From positions 1,835,001 through 1,899,000 of the forward strand of contig NZ_JAHSTX010000001.1 of NCBI RefSeq assembly GCF_019145375.1: a DNA stretch of 64,000 nucleotides, read 5' to 3'. The notes under the pieces are model-generated. The model saw only the letters and a program-made list of their open reading frames with translations, searched no databases and had not been told where the DNA came from. Of the stretch, positions 46,144 through 54,633 are shown one piece after another (within the stretch, counting starts at the first letter, position 1; each line of letters opens with the position of its first letter). This DNA comes from Pseudomonas triticicola (GTDB lineage: Bacteria > Pseudomonadota > Gammaproteobacteria > Pseudomonadales > Pseudomonadaceae). Position numbers and translations under genes: made by a program.

Positions 46144-47069
46144 TGGCCCTGCCCTTCACCGGATTTGCTGTCTGCGCCTGACGGAGATTGCGCTTGTGGC
46201 TCCGCGCCGGCCAAGGGCTGCTCGCGACGGCGATGGCGCAGGGCAAATTCGGCCACCGCGTCGATGTCCTCTTCAGCAATCGCATCCGCCCCACGCCACG
46301 CGGCATGGGCGCGGGCCGCGCGCAACCAGACCAGATCGGCGCGCAAGCCATCGACGCCAGCAGCGAAGCAACGCTCGGTAATCAACGCCAATGCCGCGTC
46401 ATCCAGTGGGATGGCTGCCAAGCGCTCGCGGGCGCTTTCACAGCGCGAACGCAGGATGTGTTGCTCGCTCGCCCACTGCGCGCAAAACCCTTGTGGATCG
46501 CTGTCGAAATCCAGCCGCCGGCGAATGATCTGCCCGCGTTCGGCGGGCGCGGTCTTGCCGCTGAGGGCAACGTTCAAGCCGAAACGGTCAAGCAGTTGCG
46601 GCCGCAGTTCGCCCTCTTCCGGGTTCATGGTGCCGATCAGGACGAATTTGGCCGAATGTCGATGGGAGATGCCGTCGCGCTCGATCAGGTTGATACCGCT
46701 GGCGGCGACATCGAGCAGCAGATCGACCAAGTGATCGGGCAGCAGATTGACCTCATCGACATAGAGCACGCCACCGTCAGCCTTGGCCAGAACACCGGGC
46801 GAAAACTGCGCGCGACCGTCGCTCAGGGCAGCGTCGAGATCGAGGGTGCCGACCAGCCGCTCTTCGGTAGCGCCCAACGGCAACGTGACAAACTGGCCGC
46901 TGGCGAGCAGGTCCGCCAGGCCCCGGGCCAGCGTCGACTTGGCCATGCCGCGCGGACCTTCGATGAGTACGCCGCCGATTTTCGGGTCGATGGCGGTCAG
47001 GCACAGGGCGAGCTTCAAGTCATCGGCGCCGACCACGGCGGAGAGTGGGAAATGCGGGGTGTCGGTCAT
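46059..47069 (-). CDS. AAA+ chelatase I-subunit-like ATPase
   Basis: The 336-residue ATPase matches magnesium chelatase BchI/ChlI: Walker A GPRGMAKST (38-46), LPLGATEERLVGTLDLDAAL, FSPGVLAKADGGVLYVDEVNLLPDHLVDLLLDVAASG (Walker B), and sensor segment HSAKFVLIGTMNPEEGELRPQLLDRFGL. The helical lid continues to about residue 285, followed by a polar tail (AEPQAQSPSGADSKSGEGQ). With the VWA gene it would provide the motor for CobN, replacing CobS/CobT. In P. aeruginosa a similar gene neighbours cobN (PA2942 region, from memory). Confidence 0.9.
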   Translation of the reverse strand: MTDTPHFPLSAVVGADDLKLALCLTAIDPKIGGVLIEGPRGMAKSTLARGLADLLASGQFVTLPLGATEERLVGTLDLDAALSDGRAQFSPGVLAKADGGVLYVDEVNLLPDHLVDLLLDVAASGINLIERDGISHRHSAKFVLIGTMNPEEGELRPQLLDRFGLNVALSGKTAPAERGQIIRRRLDFDSDPQGFCAQWASEQHILRSRCESARERLAAIPLDDAALALITERCFAAGVDGLRADLVWLRAARAHAAWRGADAIAEEDIDAVAEFALRHRRREQPLAGAEPQAQSPSGADSKSGEGQGQWGEMPATAQATGARREVPSWPPLAKKP

Positions 47070-47131
47070 TTGGGTTTTCCCTTTCGTGGTCTTTGGTGTG
47101 CTTGAGTTTTAGTGGGGTGTCAGTTGGGTGG

Positions 47132-47279
47132 CCCTCACCCTAACCCTCTCCCAGAGGGAGAGGGAACTGATCCGGGTGTTCTTGAAAGTTGCGCCGACCT
47201 GAATTATCGATTTGAACTCAGGCCTCAAAACCACCACAAATCGGCCCCCTCTCCCTCCGGAAGAGGGCTGGGGTGAGGG
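47132..47279. repeat. MITE-like intergenic repeat, copy 2, inside the cobN operon
   Basis: CCCTCACCCTAACCCTCTCCC at one end and GAGGGCTGGGGTGAGGG at the other enclose about 105 bp. The core resembles copy 3 (GACTG/ACTGA..., GTGTTC, CGCCGAC, TATCGA, AAATCGGC). It lies between cobN and the chelatase ATPase gene. Confidence 0.75.
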
Positions 47280-47293
47280 TAGCTTTTTAGCGG

Positions 47294-50200
47294 CTACATA
47301 TCTTCCTCGATATCCAACAGCAAATTCTCCAGCGCTTCTTTATAAGCCCCAGGCTCCAGCCACATCCCGCGCTGCTGCGCTTCGAGCATGCGTTCGGTCA
47401 TGTCGCGCAACGCGTGGGGATTATGCTCACGAACAAAATCCCGGGTCGCCGGATCGAGCAAATATGCCTCCGCCAGCAACGCGTACTGATGGTCATCGAT
47501 CAACTGCGTCGTTGCATCGAAGGCGAACAGATTATCAACCGTCGCCGCCAGTTCGAACGCGCCTTTGTAGCCGTGACGCTTGACCCCGTCGATCCACTTC
47601 GGATTCGCCGCGCGCGAGCGCACCACACGGTTCAACTCTTCCTTCAGGGTACGAATCTTCGGCAGATCCGGCTGGCTGTGATCGCCGTGATAACTGGCCG
47701 CCGCTTCGCCACGCAGCGTCTCCACCGCAGCGAGCATGCCGCCCTGAAACTGGTAGTAGTCGTTGGAATCAAGCAAGTCATGCTCGCGGTTGTCCTGGTT
47801 TTGCAGAACTGCCTGCACCTGGCTCAGACGCTGACTGAACTGCTCGCGGGCAGCCGTGCCCTCGTCGGCGCCGCCGTAAGCGTAGGCGCCCCAGTTCAGG
47901 TAGACCTCGGAGAGGTCTTCGCGGCTCTGCCACAGACGCCCATCGATCGCGCCTTGCACCCCGGCGCCATACGCCCCCGGTTTCGCGCCGAAGATGCGCC
48001 ACCCGGCCTGACGCCGCGCCGTGTCCTCGTCGAGGCCTGATTGCAACAGCGCCTGGCGTTCGGCGCGCACCTTGGCGGCCAATGGGTTCAAGTCATCCGG
48101 CTCATCCAGCGCCGCCACCGCTTGCACGGCGGCGTCGAACAGGCGGATGAGATTGGCAAATGCATCACGGAAAAAGCCCGAGACGCGCAGCGTCACGTCG
48201 ACCCTGGGGCGATCAAGCAGACTCAGCGGCAGAATCTCGAAATCATCCACGCGCTGACTGCCCGTGGCCCAGACCGGACGCACGCCCATCAACGCCATGG
48301 CCTGAGCGATGTCGTCGCCGCCGGTGCGCATGGTTGCGGTGCCCCACACGGACAGGCCGAGCTGGCGCAAGTGATCGCCGTGATCCTGCAAGTGTCGTTC
48401 GAGAATCAGCGTTGCCGACTGGAATCCGATGCGCCACGCGGTAGTCGTGGGCAGATTGCGCACGTCGACCGAGTAAAAGTTGCGCCCGGTGGGCAACACG
48501 TCGAGGCGGCCACGGCTCGGAGCACCGCTGGGGCCGGCGGGGACGAAACGACCGCTGAGGGCGTCAAGCAGACCGCGCATTTCGGCCGGGCCGCAAGCAT
48601 CGAGGCGCGGGGCGACGACTTCGCGCAGATGCTCAATTATCGAATTAACCTCAGCCCAACCCGCCCCTTGTGGGAGCGAGCCTGCTCGCGAAGGCGTCGG
48701 GTCAAACAACTGGTCTTTTACTGACACACCGCTTTCGCGAGCAGGCTCGCTCGCACAGGGTACATTCAGTGTTTGGGAGATCAGGTCTGCGGCAAACAAT
48801 TCGAGGCGTTCGCGGGTGTCGCCGGCGGTGCGCCAGACTTCTTCGCTGATGGTCTGCAACTCGGTCGGACGCGGACCGTTCCAAGGATCGGCCAAGACGC
48901 AATCCAGCGGATCAAAACCGAGATCAAACGCTTTGGCGAGTGCTCGCAGCAGACTCGACTGCGCGCCCTTGCCGTCACCGCGCGGGATGCGCAGCAACGC
49001 CAGCAACGTGTCAATGCGCAAGCGCCCGCTCGGCGATTCGCCAAAGATGTGCAAACCATCGCGAATCTGCGATTCCTTCAGGTCGCACAGATAAGTGTCC
49101 AAACGCGGCAACCAGATCGCCGCATCGGCGTCGCTGTCCAGCGCAGCATCCAGTTGCAGTTCACGGTCAATCTGCGTGTCACGCACCAATTGCAGAATGT
49201 CGCGCTGCAACTCGCGGGCACGGCGCGGATCGAGCAGTTGCGCCTCGTAATATTCGTCGGCCAGCAACTCCAGATTGCGCAGCGGCCCATAGGTTTCGGC
49301 GCGGGTCAGCGGCGGCATCAGGTGGTCGATGATCACCGCTTGCGTGCGCCGTTTGGCCTGGGCGCCCTCGCCCGGATCGTTGACGATAAACGGATAGATA
49401 TTTGGCAGCGGGCCGAGCAGCGCGTCGGGCCAGCAGTTTTCCGAAAGGCCAACGCCTTTGCCCGGCAGCCATTCGAGGTTGCCGTGCTTGCCGACGTGGA
49501 TGACACCGTGAGCGCCGTAGGTGTTGCGCAACCAGAAATAGAACGCCAGATAACCGTGCGGCGGAACCAGATCCGGGTCGTGATACACCGCGCTCGGATC
49601 GACCTGATAACCCCGGGCTGGCTGGATGCCGACAAAGGTCAGACCGAAACGCAGACCGGCGATCATCAGGCGACCGTCGCGGCACATCGGATCGTTTTGC
49701 GGCGCCCCCCAACGCTCGACTACCGCCGCGCGATTCGCTTCCGGCAACGCATTGAACATTGAAAGGTAATCGTCCATCGCCAGGCTCTGCTGGCACGGGC
49801 GCAGGTCGAGACTATCGAGGTCGTTGCTGACACCGCCGAGCAGTTGCTGGATCAGTTCGGTGCCGCTGTCGGGCAACTCGGCCGTGATCGGATAACCCTC
49901 TTCGCGCAATGCCCGCAGAATGTTCAGCGCCGCCGCCGGCGTATCGAGGCCGACGCCGTTGCCGATGCGGCCGTCGCGGGTCGGGTAGTTGGCGAGGATC
50001 AACGCGATGCGTTTTTCGCCGTTCGGCACGCGCGCCAGATCAACCCAGCGCCGCGCCAGTTCGGCGACGAAATCCATGCGCTCGGGCTGGGCACGGTAGC
50101 AGACCACATCGGACTGACTGCGCTCGCTGCGCCAGGCCAGATCCTTGAAGCTGATCGGTCGGCTGATGATGCGCCCGTCGAGTTCCGGCAAAGCAATGTG

Positions 50201-51142
50201 CATCGCCAGATCACGCGGCCCGAGGCCCTGCTCGCTGTCGCGCCAGCCGGGCTCATTGTCCTGAGCGCAGATCGCTTGAATCACCGGGATGTTGCGGCGA
50301 AACGGGCGCAGATGCGGCGCCTCGGGACTCGATTGGGCAAAACCGGTGGTGTTGAGAATCACCCCCGCCTCGACTTCATCCAGCCAGTCCTCGACCACAG
50401 ACAGGCAACCGGGTTCTTTCAGACTGGCCACCGCGATCGGCAGCGGATTGAGTCCGGCTGCCTGCAAACGCTGACAGAACACATTGATGAACGCCGTGTT
50501 CGCCGCCTGCAAATGCGAGCGATAAAACAACAGCGCCGCCACCGGTTGACCGGGCAGCCATTCGGCTTGCCAGTCGCTCAGGGCAGCGCTGTTTTTCTGT
50601 GGGTGATAAATCGCCGTGCGCGGCAGGGTTTGCGGCTCGCTCCACGGGTAATCGCGGGCGAACCATTGGTGGGCCAGGCAACGGAAGAAAGCCAGTGCAT
50701 TGCCCATGCCGCCCTGACGCAGAAATTGCCAGAGTCTATCGCGCACTTCGGCGCTGACCGTGCTCAAGTCACTGAGCTCGGGGTCCGGGCGGTCATCGCC
50801 GGGCACCAGAATCAGTTGCACGCCGCGTTCGGACAACTCGACCAGCCGCTCGACGCCGTAGCGCCAATAGGCAATGCCGCCATGCAGGGAGATCAGAATG
50901 ACCTTGGCGTGGCGCAGCACTTCGTCGACATACAGATCGACCGAGGCATGATTCTGCACCTGCATCGGGTTGGCCAGACGCAGGCTCGGGTAGTCATCGG
51001 GCAATTGCTGCGCAGCCTCGGCAAGCAGCGCCAGGCTGGAATCGCCGCTGCACAGGATCACCAGCTCGGCGGGGGTTTGGCCAAGGTCGGCAATGTTGTC
51101 ATCCGAGACGAAACCGCCGGGCTGGGTCCTGAGCAGGTGCAT
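47294..51142 (-). CDS. cobN: Cobaltochelatase subunit CobN, with an in-frame REPIN insertion
   Basis: The 1282-residue protein is the large subunit that inserts cobalt into hydrogenobyrinic acid a,c-diamide in aerobic B12 synthesis. CobN/BchH features include LILVPGDDRPDPELSDLS, HGGIAYWRYGVERL, YPTRDGRIGNGVGLDTPAAALNILRALREEGY, VIHVGKHGNLEWLPGKGVGLSENCWPDALLGPLPNIYPFIVNDPGEGAQAKRR, and RFVPAGPSGAPSRGRLDVLPTGRNFYSVDVR. At residues about 796-826 the reading frame passes through a REPIN (48669-48757) translated as ...PCASEPARES... PSRAGSLPQG..., without a frame break. The upstream cobW starts 4 bp away from its ATG. Whether the loop is tolerated functionally is inferred from the intact frame. 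Confidence 0.95.
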   Translation of the reverse strand: MHLLRTQPGGFVSDDNIADLGQTPAELVILCSGDSSLALLAEAAQQLPDDYPSLRLANPMQVQNHASVDLYVDEVLRHAKVILISLHGGIAYWRYGVERLVELSERGVQLILVPGDDRPDPELSDLSTVSAEVRDRLWQFLRQGGMGNALAFFRCLAHQWFARDYPWSEPQTLPRTAIYHPQKNSAALSDWQAEWLPGQPVAALLFYRSHLQAANTAFINVFCQRLQAAGLNPLPIAVASLKEPGCLSVVEDWLDEVEAGVILNTTGFAQSSPEAPHLRPFRRNIPVIQAICAQDNEPGWRDSEQGLGPRDLAMHIALPELDGRIISRPISFKDLAWRSERSQSDVVCYRAQPERMDFVAELARRWVDLARVPNGEKRIALILANYPTRDGRIGNGVGLDTPAAALNILRALREEGYPITAELPDSGTELIQQLLGGVSNDLDSLDLRPCQQSLAMDDYLSMFNALPEANRAAVVERWGAPQNDPMCRDGRLMIAGLRFGLTFVGIQPARGYQVDPSAVYHDPDLVPPHGYLAFYFWLRNTYGAHGVIHVGKHGNLEWLPGKGVGLSENCWPDALLGPLPNIYPFIVNDPGEGAQAKRRTQAVIIDHLMPPLTRAETYGPLRNLELLADEYYEAQLLDPRRARELQRDILQLVRDTQIDRELQLDAALDSDADAAIWLPRLDTYLCDLKESQIRDGLHIFGESPSGRLRIDTLLALLRIPRGDGKGAQSSLLRALAKAFDLGFDPLDCVLADPWNGPRPTELQTISEEVWRTAGDTRERLELFAADLISQTLNVPCASEPARESGVSVKDQLFDPTPSRAGSLPQGAGWAEVNSIIEHLREVVAPRLDACGPAEMRGLLDALSGRFVPAGPSGAPSRGRLDVLPTGRNFYSVDVRNLPTTTAWRIGFQSATLILERHLQDHGDHLRQLGLSVWGTATMRTGGDDIAQAMALMGVRPVWATGSQRVDDFEILPLSLLDRPRVDVTLRVSGFFRDAFANLIRLFDAAVQAVAALDEPDDLNPLAAKVRAERQALLQSGLDEDTARRQAGWRIFGAKPGAYGAGVQGAIDGRLWQSREDLSEVYLNWGAYAYGGADEGTAAREQFSQRLSQVQAVLQNQDNREHDLLDSNDYYQFQGGMLAAVETLRGEAAASYHGDHSQPDLPKIRTLKEELNRVVRSRAANPKWIDGVKRHGYKGAFELAATVDNLFAFDATTQLIDDHQYALLAEAYLLDPATRDFVREHNPHALRDMTERMLEAQQRGMWLEPGAYKEALENLLLDIEEDM
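48669..48757. repeat. REPIN inside the cobN coding sequence
   Basis: Inverted REPs at 48669-48692 and 48734-48757 (one change, CTCGCTCGC) are separated by 41 nt. All other REPs in the window are intergenic. Confidence 0.92.
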
Positions 51143-51145
51143 GGC

Positions 51146-52210
51146 TTAAACGCTGAGCGCAGCGCGCAATTGCGCTTCGAGTTGTGCGGCATCGAGTTCC
51201 TGACCGATCAGCACCAGACGCGTGACGCGCGCTTCTTCGGCGCCCCACTGACGGTCGAAATGCTTGTCGAAACGCGTGCCCACACCCTGGATCAACAGGC
51301 GCATCGGCTTGTTCGGAATCGCCGCGAAGCCTTTCACGCGCAGAATGCCGTGCTGCACCACCAATTGCGTCAGCGCGTCGAGCAGCAGGCTTTCGTCGGC
51401 TTGCGGCAGTTCGATGGAGATCGAATCGAAGGCGTCGTGATCGTGGTCGTCGTCATCACCGTCGTGATGGTGATCGTGGTGACTGTGGCGGCTGTCGATG
51501 TGCTCCTCGGAGCCGGCACCGAGACCGATCAGCACGTCGAGCGGCAGGCGGCCGTTGCTGGCTTCGATGATTTTGACTGCTGGCGGCAGCTCTTCGGCGA
51601 CTTCTGCGCGCACCCGAGCCAGATCTTCCGCGCTGGTCTGGTCGGCTTTGTTGAGGATGACCAGGTCAGCACTGGCCAGTTGATCTGCGAACAACTCGTG
51701 CAGCGGCGACTCGTGATCAAGGTTCGGATCGAGTTTGCGCTGGGCATCGACCTGATCCGGGAACGCTGCGAAGGTGCCAGCAGCGACGGCCGGGCTGTCG
51801 ACCACGGTGATCACCGCGTCAACGGTACAGGCGCTACGGATTTCCGGCCACTGGAAGGCTTGCACCAGCGGTTTTGGCAGGGCCAGGCCGGAGGTTTCGA
51901 TAAGGATGTGATCAAGGTCACCGCGACGGGCCACCAGTTCGCGCATCACCGGAAAGAACTCTTCCTGCACCGTGCAGCACAGGCAGCCGTTGGCCAGCTC
52001 ATATACGCGGCCGCTGGCCTCTTCTTCGGTGCAGCCGATGGTGCATTGCTTGAGGATTTCACCGTCGATGCCGAGCTCGCCAAACTCATTGACGATCACC
52101 GCAATGCGCCGGCCCTGAGCGTTATCGAGCATGTGCCGCAGCAGCGTGGTTTTGCCTGAACCGAGGAAACCGGTGACGATGGTGACGGGGAGTTTGGCCA
52201 GTGTTTTCAT
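51146..52210 (-). CDS. cobW: CobW-type GTPase, cobalt delivery for cobalamin synthesis
   Basis: This 354-residue COG0523 GTPase has P-loop GFLGSGKTT (14-22), the metal-site motif ANGCLCCTVQEEF (C-x-C-C), LIETSGLALP (Walker B region), and LNKADQ for guanine recognition. It also has a His/Asp-rich metal-binding loop at about 232-258 (HSHHDHHHDGDDDDHDHDAF) and a CobW C-terminal domain. It is thought to load cobalt onto the CobN chelatase. ATG 52210 is used. Its Shine-Dalgarno lies inside a hairpin (52213-52241) downstream of a cobalamin riboswitch. cobN follows by 3 bp. Confidence 0.95.
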   Translation of the reverse strand: MKTLAKLPVTIVTGFLGSGKTTLLRHMLDNAQGRRIAVIVNEFGELGIDGEILKQCTIGCTEEEASGRVYELANGCLCCTVQEEFFPVMRELVARRGDLDHILIETSGLALPKPLVQAFQWPEIRSACTVDAVITVVDSPAVAAGTFAAFPDQVDAQRKLDPNLDHESPLHELFADQLASADLVILNKADQTSAEDLARVRAEVAEELPPAVKIIEASNGRLPLDVLIGLGAGSEEHIDSRHSHHDHHHDGDDDDHDHDAFDSISIELPQADESLLLDALTQLVVQHGILRVKGFAAIPNKPMRLLIQGVGTRFDKHFDRQWGAEEARVTRLVLIGQELDAAQLEAQLRAALSV

Positions 52211-52212
52211 CG

Positions 52213-52241
52213 GTATGCCCTTTGGCAAGCGGCGGGCATAC
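52213..52241 (-). promoter_or_regulatory. Shine-Dalgarno-sequestering hairpin of cobW
   Basis: On the minus strand GTATGCCC and GGGCATAC pair across 13 nt. The AAAGGG ribosome site, 8-13 nt before the cobW ATG, lies at the 5' edge of the right arm. This could be the expression platform of the upstream riboswitch. Confidence 0.6.
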
Positions 52242-52324
52242 GGGACGAGAACCGGCAGCGCGCATGCACGCCGGAAGCATTCGCCACCGGATCACCCCGC
52301 CCGGTTGTAGTGAGAATCTGTGAC

Positions 52325-52510
52325 GAGGCAGGTCTCCTGGCTGACGGCGTTCAGGCGCTGGGCCTGGCGTTCATTGCGCCTTCCCGCTGGCTCATCGGTT
52401 GAGCTGGCAGTGGCGTGGCAACGAACATCACCGTTCACAGTTGCGGGGGCAGCCGCGGCTTTGACCGCGTTCCCTTCTTAGCTTCGGCGAGTGCCGAAGA
52501 ACCTCGAAAG
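52325..52510 (-). promoter_or_regulatory. Cobalamin riboswitch upstream of cobW-cobN
   Basis: Read on the minus strand, the conserved elements appear in order: AGAAGGGAACGCGGT, CTGCCCCCGCAACTGTGA, CCACTG, GCGGGAAGG, and the B12 box AGCCAGGAGACCTGCC (52342-52327). This is the classic AdoCbl-type layout. It would repress cobW, cobN and the chelatase genes when cobalamin is plentiful. Confidence 0.9.
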
Positions 52511-52576
52511 CGCAAGGCTACGCATGGTGTGGGGATGGGTCAATGGGCGCAGGTGTTGAGCCTTGCGGTTGGGGGC

Positions 52577-53298
52577 ATATCCGTTGCTTCGGGTGCTGCC
52601 GCTGGCGGTTTCGCTCTTACAGCGACTCACTTTTTCAAACACCGGAATGCCGGCCCAGCAAAAAGTAAGCAAAAGGCTTTGCCCCGGCGTACGGCCCGCT
52701 CGCTGGGGCTCGGGGTACCTTCGTTACGGGACCGATCCCGTAACGAAGCCTGCCGAAGGGGCAAAAGATCAAGAGCCAGAGCAAAAGCCCCTCACCCTAG
52801 CCCTCTCCCGGAGGGAGAGGGGACTGACCGAGGTGTTCAGGCGAAATACGCCGACTTGCGATATCGAGTCGAATGCAGATTCTGAAAAGCCCGCAAATCG
52901 GCTCCCTCTCCCTCGGGAGAGGGCTGGGCGGGCGGCGTTCCGATGAGGGGCGAATCCAACACAGATCCAAAGCAGACCACACGCTTTTCACCACTCAACA
53001 ATGAGCGCAAGCTCGAGTGCTCTTGATCTTGATCCACCGGCGACGTCGGAAGGCTGAGTGGAGGGATTGATCCGGGCGTGGGAGCGCAGCGACCGTCTGG
53101 CGCAGCCAGACACAGCGCAAGGAGGTGCAGCGAAGCAAACCGGAGCCGCTGCGCCCGGATCAGTCCCGCAGCGAAGGAACCCGAGCCTGCGAAGGCCGAA
53201 CGTAGGAGCAAGCCTTTTTGGGTACTTTTCGGCGTTTGGAAAAAGTGCCTCGCCGTAAGGGCGAAACCGTAATCAGCAACACCCGCAGCAACGGATAT
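52577..53298. repeat. Large imperfect inverted repeat island between two riboswitches
   Basis: The left arm (about 52577-52760) and right arm (about 53130-53298) are inverted relatives. For example, CGGTTTCGCTCTTACAGCGA with CACTTTTTCAAACACCG near 52606 matches the complement of the segment at 53235-53270. GATCAAGAGC (52767-52776) mirrors GCTCTTGATC (53021-53030). No coding gene fits. A MITE-like element lies near the centre (52789-52950). Confidence 0.7.
52789..52950. repeat. MITE-like intergenic repeat, copy 3, nested in the inverted repeat island
   Basis: It begins CCCTCACCCTAGCCCTCTCCC and ends with GAGAGGGCTGGGC... ATGAGGGG. The core shares TGACCG-GGTGTTC, CGCCGACTTGC and AAATCGGCTCCCTCTCC with copy 2. 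Confidence 0.75.
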
Positions 53299-53387
53299 AC
53301 ACACAAAAACATCAGAAAAATCCCCCACCGCAGCACCGAAAACTCCCCGGAAATTGACTAAAAACCCAAACCCATGTTCTCCTGCCC

Positions 53388-53592
53388 ACCTTGTTACGGG
53401 TGCCCTTCACAGGGTGAAACGGGAAACCGGTGAATCATGTGCTTTACTCAAAGCCATGTCAGTCCGGTGCTGCCCCCGCAACGGTAAGCGAGCGAAGCGT
53501 CAGATCCACTGTGCCCCGGCATGGGAAGGTGACGCTTGCAGGTCGGCGACAAGCCAGCCCCTCGCAAGCCCGGAGACCGGCCCGCAACACCC
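53388..53592 (+). promoter_or_regulatory. Cobalamin riboswitch upstream of cbtB-cbtA
   Basis: The conserved elements run in order: GGGTGCCC, AGGGTGAAACGGGAAACCGGTG, CCGGTGCTGCCCCCGCAACGGTAAGCGAG, CACTGTG, CATGGGAAGGTG, GCCAGCCC and the B12-box variant AGCCCGGAGACCGGCC. It would switch off cobalt uptake and corrin genes when B12 is abundant. Confidence 0.95.
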
Positions 53593-53648
53593 AGCGCGCG
53601 CAAGCGTCGCTGACCACAAACAAACCCGCGGTGGGCGGGCGCTGTTCG

Positions 53649-53683
53649 AAATCCCTGCGTGCCCGGCTCGCAGGGATTTTCGT
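53649..53683 (+). terminator. Probable riboswitch expression-platform terminator before cbtB
   Basis: AAATCCCTGCG (53649-53659) pairs with CGCAGGGATTT (53669-53679) with a 9-nt loop, ending in TTTT. It lies between the B12 box and the cbtB start. Confidence 0.7.
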
Positions 53684-53722
53684 GCGCTCTGTTTACCCGC
53701 TGACATTTCAGAGGGAAGCGCT

Positions 53723-53920
53723 ATGTCGATCATCAGCAATACCGTCAGCCACACTGACCACATCTCCAGCAGCACCACACTCGGCCAACGCGTGGCCGCC
53801 GCCCTCTTCGCCTCGATCCTCGGTGCCAGCCTGGTCTGGTTCGCCGGTTTCTCGCACATCGAGGCGGTGCACAACGCCGCCCACGATACCCGCCACAGCG
53901 CCGCGTTCCCGTGCCACTGA
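53723..53920 (+). CDS. cbtB: CbtB, small cobalt transporter subunit
   Basis: The 65-residue protein has one membrane helix (VAAALFASILGASLVWFAGFSHIEAV). The His-rich C-terminus HNAAHDTRHSAAFPCH is the CbtB hallmark and would bind cobalt. ATG 53723 has AGAGGGAAG upstream. cbtA follows after 11 bp; both are behind a B12 riboswitch, consistent with cobalt import. Confidence 0.93.
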   Translation: MSIISNTVSHTDHISSSTTLGQRVAAALFASILGASLVWFAGFSHIEAVHNAAHDTRHSAAFPCH

Positions 53921-53931
53921 GGCTTGCCGAG

Positions 53932-54633
53932 ATGATCAAGCGTATCGCGCAAACCGCAGGCTTCACCGGCTTGCTGGCCGCCCTGCTGCTGACCCTGCTG
54001 CAGAGTTTCTGGGTTTCGCCACTGATTCTGCAGGCCGAAACCTTCGAGAAATCCGAACCGGTCGCGCAAGTTCACGAACACGCCGCCGGCACCGCCGCCC
54101 ACAGCCATGATGGCGAAGCCTGGGAGCCGGAAGACGGCTGGCAGCGCGTGGTCTCGACTACTGGCGGCAATCTGGTGGTGGCGGTGGGTTTCGCCCTCAT
54201 GCTCGCCGGCCTGTACACCTTGCGCGCGCCAACCAAAACCTCGCAAGGGCTGCTCTGGGGTCTGGCCGGTTACGCGACGTTCGTTCTCGCGCCGACCTTG
54301 GGCCTGCCACCTGAATTGCCGGGCACTGCGGCTGCCGATCTGGCTTCGCGGCAGATCTGGTGGATCGGCACTGCCGCTTCGACCGCCGTCGGCCTGGCAC
54401 TGATCGCCTTCAGCCGCCACTGGCTGATGAAGCTTCTCGGTGTGGCGATTCTCGCCGTGCCGCATGTGATCGGCGCGCCGCAACCGCAGGTGCATTCGAT
54501 GCTTGCCCCAGAGGCACTGGAAACCCAGTTCAAAATCGCTTCGCAGCTGACCAACGTCGCGTTCTGGCTGGCCTTGGGCCTGATCAGTGCATGGTTGTTC
54601 CGCCGCAAAAGCGCAGGCCCATATCAGGCATGA
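53932..54633 (+). CDS. cbtA: CbtA, cobalt transporter membrane subunit
   Basis: The 233-residue protein has about five helices starting GFTGLLAALLLTLLQSFWVSPLIL. After helix 1 comes a His/Glu-rich loop (EPVAQVHEHAAGTAAHSHDGEAWEPEDGW) likely to hold metal, and LSSRQ/ASRQIWWIGTAASTAVGLALIAFSRHW later. CbtA and CbtB form a predicted cobalt uptake system. Its TGA overlaps the cobE ATG by two bases (ATGA), so the synthesis gene is translationally coupled to the transporter. Confidence 0.92.
   Translation: MIKRIAQTAGFTGLLAALLLTLLQSFWVSPLILQAETFEKSEPVAQVHEHAAGTAAHSHDGEAWEPEDGWQRVVSTTGGNLVVAVGFALMLAGLYTLRAPTKTSQGLLWGLAGYATFVLAPTLGLPPELPGTAAADLASRQIWWIGTAASTAVGLALIAFSRHWLMKLLGVAILAVPHVIGAPQPQVHSMLAPEALETQFKIASQLTNVAFWLALGLISAWLFRRKSAGPYQA

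Noticed and set aside
49844..52159. 771-codon open frame antisense to cobN and cobW
   Set aside because: Both opposite-strand genes have clear family motifs; this frame crosses the gene boundary and shows none.
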